Source of the DNA: an uncultured Mucilaginibacter sp.
GTDB lineage: Bacteria; Bacteroidota; Bacteroidia; Sphingobacteriales; Sphingobacteriaceae
Length of the DNA: 19,368 nucleotides
Assembly: GCF_946479965.1 (NCBI RefSeq)
Contig: NZ_CAMLHX010000070.1
Coordinates: 1-19,368, forward strand
Direction of reading: 5' to 3'
The position numbers and the translations under genes were made by a program. The notes beneath the pieces are model-generated. The model was given only the letters and a program-made list of their open reading frames with translations, had not been told where the DNA came from and did not search any database. Of this stretch, positions 12,852-19,368 are shown in pieces. The stretch's first letter is position 1. Each line of letters starts with the position of its first letter.

Positions 12852-15326
12852 TTACTTAGGCTTACTCAACAAATTCACAAACAACTTGTAAGCGCCCGGC
12901 ACACCGGCAGGCAGCTCCCTAAAGAACACCAGCGAGGTATATATAAAGCGGCCCTTACCGTAATCGCCTACTATTAATGAGCCTGGGTTTGGTTGTTCGC
13001 CCGGATCATTCATCTGTAATATGCTTTTGTACTGTGGATCAATATTGCTTACAAAATACAGTCCGCGCTCCTGGATCCATCCTTCAAAATCAGCCTGAGT
13101 AATTTTATTCGGGTAGTTCAGCACAGGGTTAGTTGGGTCAAGGAAGGTAACGGCCGCGTTCTCATCAGTAACACGCTGGTTAACCGGACGGAATGGATAC
13201 GGACCAATATTCGGGGTAGCCAATCCGTTAGGGTTATTATACTGCACCACTAAATTACCGCCCTTGTTTACATAATCCATCAGGCGGGGCTGCATTACAG
13301 CCAGGCGTTTATTCACGTTATAAGCACGCACGCCGGTAACAATGGCATCGTATACCGATAGGTCGGCGTTCATAATATCGCTTTCTGTAAGCTGATGCAC
13401 TTCGTATCCCACCTGCATTAAAGCTTCGGCAACCAAATCGCCCGCACCGGCTATGTAGCCTATCTTTTTACCTGCGGTTTTCAGATCGAGGTTAATTAAT
13501 CTTGTTTCAGCAGGAGGGAACAACGTAATGGCCGGCACATGGTCATACAATATGCGCTGTATGCCCAGGCTCCAGTCTTTGCCGCCAACCTTAACCACGG
13601 CTTGCAGCGTACTGCTTTTAGGTTTGCTGTCCGCTGGTGTAACAGTGAATGATGCAACCCATTCGTCACCTTTAGCTTTATCGGTAAAATCAATTTTTTC
13701 AGGTGATATTTTCCATCCTGCAATAGGCTTAAGGCTAATGCTGCCACTTGCCTTGGTAAAAGCCTGCATTTTTATCTGCACAGTTTGTGGCTGCTGGGTA
13801 TTAAAAACGTAATCTGCGTTAATAATGTTAGCCGCAACGGGCGGAGCCACAACAACGGGTTGATAGATCTCACCTTTGGCAGGGTCAACATACTTATACA
13901 TCAGTTTACGTGAGTAGCTGAGTTCCTTACCATCAATTATAAAGGTAAATTTCACACTTGGCGCGTCCGGATTTTCGGGATTGCCGGCTTTTGTTTCATC
14001 ATTGATGGTATAAATCCCTATGGGATGGGGCGATTCCAGCCAATAAGGTTGAGTAGTTTTAGTTAGGGGGATTTTTACTTCTTTTTCTGTCAGTTGCTTG
14101 ACCAGTAATTTTCCGGGTGGGATTATAAATCCATCGCGATTTACCGTTACGTTCGACGCAGGCCCGCCGGTATTAATTCTCATTGTACTTATAGGCAGTT
14201 CATAGGGGGTGTATAGTTGTGCTGTAACAGCTATGCTATCGCCAGCTGCATACGTAGCCTGCGGTGCATATGCCTCAAACCATAAACCCGCGCAAGCGGC
14301 AATCAGATCTTTCAACCCTTTAGATTTTTGCTCTTTCCAATAAGGATCGCTTACCGCCTCCACTTTAGTTAGTAATGCCAATAAAGCCGGGATTGATTTC
14401 TCAGGGTGATCGATATCCAAATTCTTTTTAATGGCCGCTATTTCTGCCGAGATCCCTTCGCCGCCTTTCACACGTGTCCAGGTAGTGTTTACACCGTCCA
14501 TCAAGTCGGTTGTCGGGGCATCGCCTAATATAGTGCGGAAGGTTTCCTGTGCATCGCCTCGTTGTTTGGCGCTACCAAAGCCCTGCGTTTTATGGTTGGA
14601 GCGACTATCGGCTGATACTTCACCATAACCCTTGCCCAGAGCGGTATTATAGGCCCCTGTGCTCATCCTGAAGGGCCCTTCAGTATTTGCACCACCAAAA
14701 TTAGCGCCGTTAACCAGCAAGCGCTTAGCCTGCCATACCTGTGTATATTTTAATTGCTCAGGGAAACGTTTCGGGTCCGCAGCTGCGGCAAAAGCCTCTT
14801 GCGCAATAATAGCAGATGACGTGTGGTGCCCGTGACCGCCCTCACCGGTAGTTGTAAAACGACAAATAATAATATCCGGTCTAAATTTTCTTATCACCCA
14901 AACAGCATCGCCTAAAACCTTTTCATGATCCCATATCTTCAGGGTTTCTTCCGGCCCTTTTGAAAAACCAAAGTCATTAGCCCTGCTAAAAAACTGTTCT
15001 GCGCCGTCCATTCTTCTTGCTGCTAAAAGCTCTTGTGTGCGTATCAACCCAAGCAATTCGCTTTGCTCGTTGCCAATCAAATTCTGCCCACCGTCGCCGC
15101 GTGTTAAAGCTAAATAGCCTGTGCGGTAGTGCTTCTCTAAAGCTAAATATGCCAGCAAACGGGTGTTCTCATCATCGGGGTGCGCAGCTACATATAATAC
15201 GCTGCCCAAAACATCCAGTTTCTTCAATTCCTGCAGGATAGTTCCCGGATCAGAAGGCGGAGCCGTTTGCGCGCGAACGGCGCTACTCAACAATAAAATT
15301 GCGGCAAGTAATTTGAGGTGCTTCAT
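12852..15326 (-). CDS. Exported PIG-L/LmbE-family deacetylase with C-terminal GATase-like region
   Basis: Large exported zinc-dependent N-deacetylase, 824 residues. Residues 1-19 are a signal peptide (MKHLKLLAAILLLSSAVRA). The PIG-L domain spans about 35-280, with the metal-binding AHPDDE at 48-53, TRGDGGQN at 75-82 and HGHHT at 165-169; this family removes acetyl groups from N-acetylglucosamine-type substrates. A middle beta-rich region is followed by a C-terminal part (about 620-824) that looks like a class I glutamine-amidotransferase-type fold (VYDAIVTGVRAYN, GGNLVVQYNNPNG), without an evident catalytic triad. The ATG at 15326 is preferred over a TTG 18 bases upstream because it starts the signal peptide. 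The symporter unit downstream may import a product. The exact substrate is unknown. Confidence 0.88.
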   Translation of the reverse strand: MKHLKLLAAILLLSSAVRAQTAPPSDPGTILQELKKLDVLGSVLYVAAHPDDENTRLLAYLALEKHYRTGYLALTRGDGGQNLIGNEQSELLGLIRTQELLAARRMDGAEQFFSRANDFGFSKGPEETLKIWDHEKVLGDAVWVIRKFRPDIIICRFTTTGEGGHGHHTSSAIIAQEAFAAAADPKRFPEQLKYTQVWQAKRLLVNGANFGGANTEGPFRMSTGAYNTALGKGYGEVSADSRSNHKTQGFGSAKQRGDAQETFRTILGDAPTTDLMDGVNTTWTRVKGGEGISAEIAAIKKNLDIDHPEKSIPALLALLTKVEAVSDPYWKEQKSKGLKDLIAACAGLWFEAYAPQATYAAGDSIAVTAQLYTPYELPISTMRINTGGPASNVTVNRDGFIIPPGKLLVKQLTEKEVKIPLTKTTQPYWLESPHPIGIYTINDETKAGNPENPDAPSVKFTFIIDGKELSYSRKLMYKYVDPAKGEIYQPVVVAPPVAANIINADYVFNTQQPQTVQIKMQAFTKASGSISLKPIAGWKISPEKIDFTDKAKGDEWVASFTVTPADSKPKSSTLQAVVKVGGKDWSLGIQRILYDHVPAITLFPPAETRLINLDLKTAGKKIGYIAGAGDLVAEALMQVGYEVHQLTESDIMNADLSVYDAIVTGVRAYNVNKRLAVMQPRLMDYVNKGGNLVVQYNNPNGLATPNIGPYPFRPVNQRVTDENAAVTFLDPTNPVLNYPNKITQADFEGWIQERGLYFVSNIDPQYKSILQMNDPGEQPNPGSLIVGDYGKGRFIYTSLVFFRELPAGVPGAYKLFVNLLSKPK

Positions 15327-15359
15327 AGCGATAAATATATGCAAAGATTGGATTAGTTA

Positions 15360-15398
15360 AAAAGTCGGGAAGTACGGAAGACCAAAAGTCGGAAAGAT
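15360..15398. repeat. Degenerate GTCGGGAAGT-type repeat, second copy
   Basis: AAGTCGGGAAGTACGGAAG followed by AAAAGTCGGAAAG, variants of one roughly 10-base unit. It shares AGTCGGGAAGT with the stretch at 6963. It lies upstream of the deacetylase gene. Confidence 0.4.
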
Positions 15399-15441
15399 GT
15401 TACACTATTTAATTGGGAAGTGGAATAAGATAGACCAAAAC

Positions 15442-15455
15442 TAATCAATCGATTA
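15442..15455. promoter_or_regulatory. Second operator-like site of the TetR regulator
   Basis: TAATCAATCGATTA shares its left half, TAATCAATCG, with the operator at 15514 and ends in the same GATTAATTTT context, but is 4 bases shorter. It overlaps TAGTTTTG on the minus strand (15443-15436), a possible -7 element reading toward the deacetylase gene about 105 bases away, though no good -33 element accompanies it. Confidence 0.4.
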
Positions 15456-15513
15456 ATTTTTTATTACTGATAATGAGCAACTTATATCGTATGACAAAAA
15501 TATGACGTTTATT

Positions 15514-15537
15514 TAATCAATCGTTTGATTAATTTTG
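15514..15537 (+). promoter_or_regulatory. Operator overlapping the promoter of the efflux operon
   Basis: TAATCAA-TCGT-TTGATTA at 15514-15531 is a perfect 7-base-arm palindrome. It runs into TAATTTTG (15530-15537), a TAnnTTTG element 13 bases before the TetR ATG. An operator just upstream of and touching the -7 element would block polymerase binding, so autorepression by the TetR protein is likely. Confidence 0.6.
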
Positions 15538-15550
15538 ACCCATTGAAATT

Positions 15551-16186
15551 ATGGACAAAGATAAAATAGACAAAAAGGACTACATTCTGGACGTGGCTGA
15601 GCGCGTTTTTGCAGACAAAGGGTTCGACGGCGCATCAACACGGTTAATATCTGGTGAGGCCGGTGTAAATATGGCTATGCTCAATTACTACTTCGGTTCA
15701 AAAGAGGGTCTTTTCCTGGCGATAATTGAGCGGAAAATATCTCATTTCCAAAACATCCTGCACAGTCTGGGCAGTAACGAGAACATGAGTGCCTGGGACA
15801 AGATGGAAACCTACATCGAGCTTTACGGCGATAAGATTGTAAGCAATAATTGTTTCCAGAAGTTGCTTTATAAAGAAATGGTGATGGACCGCGGTAACGA
15901 GCTATCGCAAAAGCTGCGCGATATGCTGCTTAAAAATGTTGCCGAGGTTGAAAAGATCTTAAAGGAAGGTATAACAGCCGGAGACTTTAAGAACGATGTC
16001 GATATACCGATGGTGATTGCCACGCTTTACGGCACCAAAAACTACATCATTAATACACCACTAATGGCATCGCCGCTTTTGGGTTATGATATACACGATG
16101 ATGAAAACATAGAAAAAAAGCTTAAACCTCAGATAAAAAGCTTTATGAAGAACTTACTAAAATGCTACCTGCTAAAACAACAATGA
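15551..16186 (+). CDS. TetR/AcrR-family transcriptional regulator
   Basis: Repressor of 211 residues. The N-terminal helix-turn-helix domain (about 10-56) has the typical form: YILDVAERVFADKGFDGAST, then ISGEAGVNMAMLNYYFGSKE, then GLFLAIIERK. The C-terminal helical ligand-binding domain resembles that of efflux regulators and carries no distinctive motif. A palindrome overlaps its own promoter, and its stop codon overlaps the TolC-family gene start (ATGA). It is therefore most likely the ligand-responsive repressor of the whole efflux operon, released by a drug or other toxic compound. Confidence 0.93.
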   Translation: MDKDKIDKKDYILDVAERVFADKGFDGASTRLISGEAGVNMAMLNYYFGSKEGLFLAIIERKISHFQNILHSLGSNENMSAWDKMETYIELYGDKIVSNNCFQKLLYKEMVMDRGNELSQKLRDMLLKNVAEVEKILKEGITAGDFKNDVDIPMVIATLYGTKNYIINTPLMASPLLGYDIHDDENIEKKLKPQIKSFMKNLLKCYLLKQQ

Positions 16187-17538
16187 AAATACAATTTAAC
16201 ACATCTCACCACTTCCATTTAATTAAGATACCGCTGCTTGCCGTTATTTTGGCTATTTTGCTAATGGGCCTTGTAAATAACGCCAAAGCACAGGACAAAA
16301 CGCTAAGACTGGAAGAAGCCATACAAATGGGCCTTCAAAACAGCAAAGTTTTGAAACTGTCGCAAGCTAAAATAGACGAGGCGATATCGCAGTACAACCA
16401 GGAGAAAGACCGTGCCCTGCCAACAGGATCGGTAAGCCTTGGGTATAACCATGTGCAAATACCCGCCAATAAATTAAACTTCGGCGAAGAGTCAATAGCA
16501 CTGCCAAAAAGTGCTAACGCTTTTTTGGGTATCGCATCCATTAACCAAACTATTTTTGGCGGGCACCGCTTAAAGTACGCGCAGGAGTCGACTGATCTGT
16601 TGACCAATATATCACGCTTAGATGCGGTAAGAGATAAGGACCAGATAACCTACGATATTATCAGCGCTTATTACAATCTGTATAAGGTGCAGCAAAGCCT
16701 AAAAGTAGTTAAGGAAAACCTGGAAACTATTGATGAGCAGATCCACCAATCGCAGCGCTTTTTTGAGCAGGGTTTGGTTACTAAAAACGATGTGCTGCGT
16801 TTCCAGCTGCAACGTTCAAACGTGCAAATAAACGGTGTCGATCTGGAGAGTAATCGTAAGATCATCAATCATAACCTGAATATCTTATTGGGCCTTCCCG
16901 AAAGTACCCGTTTAGTTATTGATGAGATACCGATGGCTAAACGCTCAATAGGCGCGCTTAATGACTATATAGACTCGGCATTGGCTAACCGCCGCGAGCT
17001 GGCGCAATTGGATTTACGCAACCGCATTGCCGAAAACAACATCAAAAGCATAAAGGCCAATACTACCCCTACCCTTTCGGCATCGGCTGGCGCTTATTAT
17101 GTTGATGCATCGGCTAATCCGCTGCCAAGAAGCGGCAACTTTATTACGCCTATCACGGTTGGCCTTACCGCATCGTGGAACTTATCAAGCTTGTGGACCA
17201 ATAAGAATAAATTATCCGAAGCTAAGATCCAGCAGGATGAAGTAGCCATTAACAAAGGCATTGTGGCCGACCAACTGCGTAATGAGGTTAACCAGAATTA
17301 TCAGAACTATTTAACCGCGCTTGAGAAAATACAACTGCTGCAAACTTCTATTGAACAGGCCGGCGAGAACAAAAATATACTGGCATCAAAATACAGAAGC
17401 AATATAGCATCGGCAATTGACAGGGCCGATGCCGAGACCCTACTCTACCAGGCACAGATCAATTTAGCGTTGGCCAAGGCCGATGCTGATCTGGCCTACT
17501 ATACCTTAATGAAATCAACCGGAAAACTAAATAAATAA
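16183..17538 (+). CDS. TolC-family outer-membrane efflux protein
   Basis: Outer-membrane channel of a tripartite efflux pump, 451 residues from the ATG at 16183. Residues 1 to about 37 are a signal peptide with a long polar start, ending in NNAKAQDK. Two repeats of the OEP domain follow, beginning LRLEEAIQMGLQNSKVLKLS, with long amphipathic helices (for example YNLYKVQQSLKVVKENLE and NEVNQNYQNYLTALEKIQLL), as expected for the periplasmic tunnel. An in-frame ATG at 16162 would overlap the regulator by 25 bases; the 16183 start gives the coupling overlap ATGA and a normal signal peptide. It works with the adaptor and transporter encoded next. Confidence 0.93.
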   Translation: MKIQFNTSHHFHLIKIPLLAVILAILLMGLVNNAKAQDKTLRLEEAIQMGLQNSKVLKLSQAKIDEAISQYNQEKDRALPTGSVSLGYNHVQIPANKLNFGEESIALPKSANAFLGIASINQTIFGGHRLKYAQESTDLLTNISRLDAVRDKDQITYDIISAYYNLYKVQQSLKVVKENLETIDEQIHQSQRFFEQGLVTKNDVLRFQLQRSNVQINGVDLESNRKIINHNLNILLGLPESTRLVIDEIPMAKRSIGALNDYIDSALANRRELAQLDLRNRIAENNIKSIKANTTPTLSASAGAYYVDASANPLPRSGNFITPITVGLTASWNLSSLWTNKNKLSEAKIQQDEVAINKGIVADQLRNEVNQNYQNYLTALEKIQLLQTSIEQAGENKNILASKYRSNIASAIDRADAETLLYQAQINLALAKADADLAYYTLMKSTGKLNK

Positions 17539-17554
17539 TATTACTCGAATTAAA

Positions 17555-18622
17555 ATGGCAAAGGAACAAACCTCTCACCAAGATACACCTGCGAAAAAAC
17601 CAAATAAAGTATTGCCTATCATACTAGGCGTCATACTATTAGGCGGCATTATTTTCGGGGTAAAAGAATACCTATACTACAGCAAACATGTTGATACAGA
17701 TGACGCGCAAATTGATGCAGATGTCAGTCCGGTTGTGGCCCGCGTAGGCGGATATGTTGACAGTATAATGTTTGAGGAAAACACCCACGTAAACAAAGGA
17801 CAGATACTGGTTAAGATTGACGACCGCGATTATCGTGTAAAGCTAGAACAAGCGCAGGTTGCGCAAACCGGTGCAGCGGCTAACGTAGGTGTTGGCCAAT
17901 CTCAGATCTTTACTAATACCGCTAACTCTGCAGTTGCCCGTGCACAGATGGAATCGGCAAAGGCACGTTTGGATAAAGTAGAAAAGGATTACCAGCGTTA
18001 CGCTAACCTTATTAAAGATGGCTCTATCACCCAACAACAGTTTGATCAGGCGAAATCTGATCTTGAAGTTGCACAGGCTACCTATCGCGCTGCTCAGGAC
18101 CAATATCGTGCATCAGAGCAACAGGTTAATACTACCCGCAGCGAGCTAAAGGTTACCAATACCGGCGTTAACCAACGCGAAGCGGATATTGATTATGCCA
18201 AACTGCAATTAAGCTATACCCGCGTTATTGCACCTGCAAGCGGCATCGCATCAAAAAAGAATGTGCAGTTGGGTCAGTTGGTACAGGCCGGGCAAACACT
18301 GTTTAATATAGTGAATGATAACAGCCTGTTTATTACAGCCAACTTTAAAGAAACCCAGTTAGAAAATATCCGCAACGGTCAGGAAGTACATGTTGAGGTA
18401 GACGCTTACCCGGATATGGAGATAAGCGGTACTGTTTACAATTTCTCGCCTGCTACAGGTGCAAAGTTCTCATTGCTTCCGCCGGATAACGCTACCGGTA
18501 ATTATGTAAAAGTAGTGCAACGTGTCCCTGTTAAGATCAAGCTGAATGGCAGCAAAGAAGATCTGGCTAAACTGCGCGCAGGGATGAGTGTAAACGTATC
18601 TGTTGTAATAGAAAAACACTAA
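17555..18622 (+). CDS. EmrA/HlyD-family membrane fusion protein
   Basis: Periplasmic adaptor of an efflux pump, 355 residues. A polar N-terminus is followed by one membrane anchor (about 19-36), then VDTDDAQIDADVSPVVARVG, a signature of EmrA-type adaptors. The lipoyl/barrel-sandwich halves are at about 60-92 (GGYVDSIMFEENTHVNKGQI) and after SYTRVIAPASGIASKKNV. They enclose a coiled-coil hairpin with ARLDKVEKDYQRYANLIKDG, and a beta-barrel domain forms the C-terminal third. It begins 16 bases after the TolC-family gene and ends directly at the start of the transporter gene. It bridges the inner-membrane transporter and outer-membrane channel. Confidence 0.93.
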   Translation: MAKEQTSHQDTPAKKPNKVLPIILGVILLGGIIFGVKEYLYYSKHVDTDDAQIDADVSPVVARVGGYVDSIMFEENTHVNKGQILVKIDDRDYRVKLEQAQVAQTGAAANVGVGQSQIFTNTANSAVARAQMESAKARLDKVEKDYQRYANLIKDGSITQQQFDQAKSDLEVAQATYRAAQDQYRASEQQVNTTRSELKVTNTGVNQREADIDYAKLQLSYTRVIAPASGIASKKNVQLGQLVQAGQTLFNIVNDNSLFITANFKETQLENIRNGQEVHVEVDAYPDMEISGTVYNFSPATGAKFSLLPPDNATGNYVKVVQRVPVKIKLNGSKEDLAKLRAGMSVNVSVVIEKH

Positions 18623-19368
18623 ATGGCCGAAACTGGTTTTAAGAAATGGATCATCACAATTACGGTGATAACGGCCTCGCTATTGGAGCTGATTGACACC
18701 ACTATTGTGAACGTAGCGCTGCCCCATATACAGGGAAACCTGGGTGCAACGCTTGAAGATGTGGCGTGGGTGGTTACCGGTTATGCAGTGGCCAACGTAA
18801 TTATATTGCCTATGTCGGGTTGGCTTGGCGGCAGGTTTGGCCGAAAAAATTACTTCCTGGCCTCTATTATCGTGTTCACCTTCGTTTCGTTTTTATGTGG
18901 AAACGCGCAAAACATGGACGAGCTGATCATCTTCAGGATATTACAGGGCCTTGCAGGCGGTGGCCTTATATCAACCGCGCAGGCTATCTTATTAGAGACC
19001 TGGCCCCGTGAGCAAATAGGCACAGCAACTGCTTTGTTCGGCTTAGGCGCGGTGGTTGGCCCTACAGTTGGCCCAACCATCGGCGGTTGGATAGTTGAAC
19101 AATACGCCTGGCCTTGGATATTTTATGTAAACATCCCGGTAGGTGCACTGGCCGCCTTTTGTGCCTACACCTTTATTCGAGAAACGCCAAAGGAGGAAAA
19201 ACGACCTGTGGACTGGTGGGGCATTGTGCTGCTGGCTATTGCAGTAGGCAGCCTGCAAACCGTATTGGAAAAAGGCGAAAGCGAAGACTGGTTTGCCACA
19301 ACATATATCGTAGTATTATCTGTAAGCGCGGTTTTAGGCACTTTCCTTTTTATATGGAGGGAAATGAG
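18623..19368 (+). CDS. EmrB/QacA-type MFS drug exporter (DHA2), 3' end missing
   Basis: Proton-driven inner-membrane multidrug exporter of the 14-helix DHA2 class. 248 codons are present, and the frame stays open to the window edge; family length is about 510-530. Visible signatures are LLELIDTTIVNVALPHI in helix 1 with Asp25, motif A as GWLGGRFGRKN (66-76), and the antiporter motif C as GLGAVVGPTVGPTIGG (141-155). The ATG at 18623 directly follows the adaptor stop codon TAA, so the two are translationally linked. With TolC and EmrA-type partners it forms an EmrAB-TolC-like pump. The exported substrate cannot be read from sequence. Confidence 0.93.
   Translation, partial: MAETGFKKWIITITVITASLLELIDTTIVNVALPHIQGNLGATLEDVAWVVTGYAVANVIILPMSGWLGGRFGRKNYFLASIIVFTFVSFLCGNAQNMDELIIFRILQGLAGGGLISTAQAILLETWPREQIGTATALFGLGAVVGPTVGPTIGGWIVEQYAWPWIFYVNIPVGALAAFCAYTFIRETPKEEKRPVDWWGIVLLAIAVGSLQTVLEKGESEDWFATTYIVVLSVSAVLGTFLFIWREM

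Noticed and set aside
15327..15344. TTG start giving six extra residues on the deacetylase
   Set aside because: The ATG at 15326 directly starts a normal signal peptide.
16162..16182. Upstream ATG for the TolC-family gene
   Set aside because: The ATG at 16183 gives a four-base coupling overlap with the regulator and a better signal peptide.
18850..19258. Minus-strand frames at the right edge
   Set aside because: They are antisense to the EmrB-type transporter, whose motifs are intact on the plus strand.

Overview
The window looks like chromosomal DNA of a Bacteroidota bacterium, most likely family Sphingobacteriaceae (Mucilaginibacter/Pedobacter-like). This is inferred from protein character and gene neighbourhoods, from several promoters of the Bacteroidota form (TTTG, about 19 bases, TAnnTTTG), from the general lack of Shine-Dalgarno sequences, and from one striking exception in front of rpsU. 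No search was run. There is no tRNA, rRNA, CRISPR array, insertion sequence or prophage.

Layout. 1-1225: a XerC/XerD-type recombinase cut by the left edge, and rpsU (bS21), both on the minus strand. 1367-3354: a DNA alkylation repair cluster on the plus strand. It holds an AraC-type regulator fused to O6-methylguanine methyltransferase, a stand-alone Ada zinc-binding domain, and AlkB. The E. coli Ada protein is in effect split here into two genes. Between them lies a 200-base stretch with seven copies of a GCAACA motif. 3528-5295: an outer-membrane beta-barrel protein, then sucD with its own promoter and terminator. 5439-6941: gltX on the minus strand, with a palindromic REP-like element between it and sucD. 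7118-8852: an orphan sensor histidine kinase overlapping a DinB-family protein. 8914-10537: a DUF6249-like membrane protein divergent from an ECF sigma factor and its overlapping putative membrane anti-sigma factor.

10750-15326 (minus strand): a large exported PIG-L deacetylase, then a separate three-gene unit. That unit encodes a 61-residue membrane protein, a 42-residue membrane protein and a sodium:solute symporter, joined by a 17-base and a 4-base overlap. The 42-residue gene is easily missed and is one of the more interesting items. 15551-19368: a TetR regulator with a palindromic operator over its own promoter, then TolC, EmrA-type adaptor and EmrB/QacA-type MFS genes, a tripartite drug efflux operon cut by the right edge.

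Most of the content is ordinary core or common accessory material. The items most worth a second look are the perfect Shine-Dalgarno sequence of rpsU, the split Ada system with a missing acceptor cysteine and its motif cluster, the two tiny membrane proteins coupled to the symporter, several perfect intergenic palindromes, and a possible small RNA near 10630-10750.
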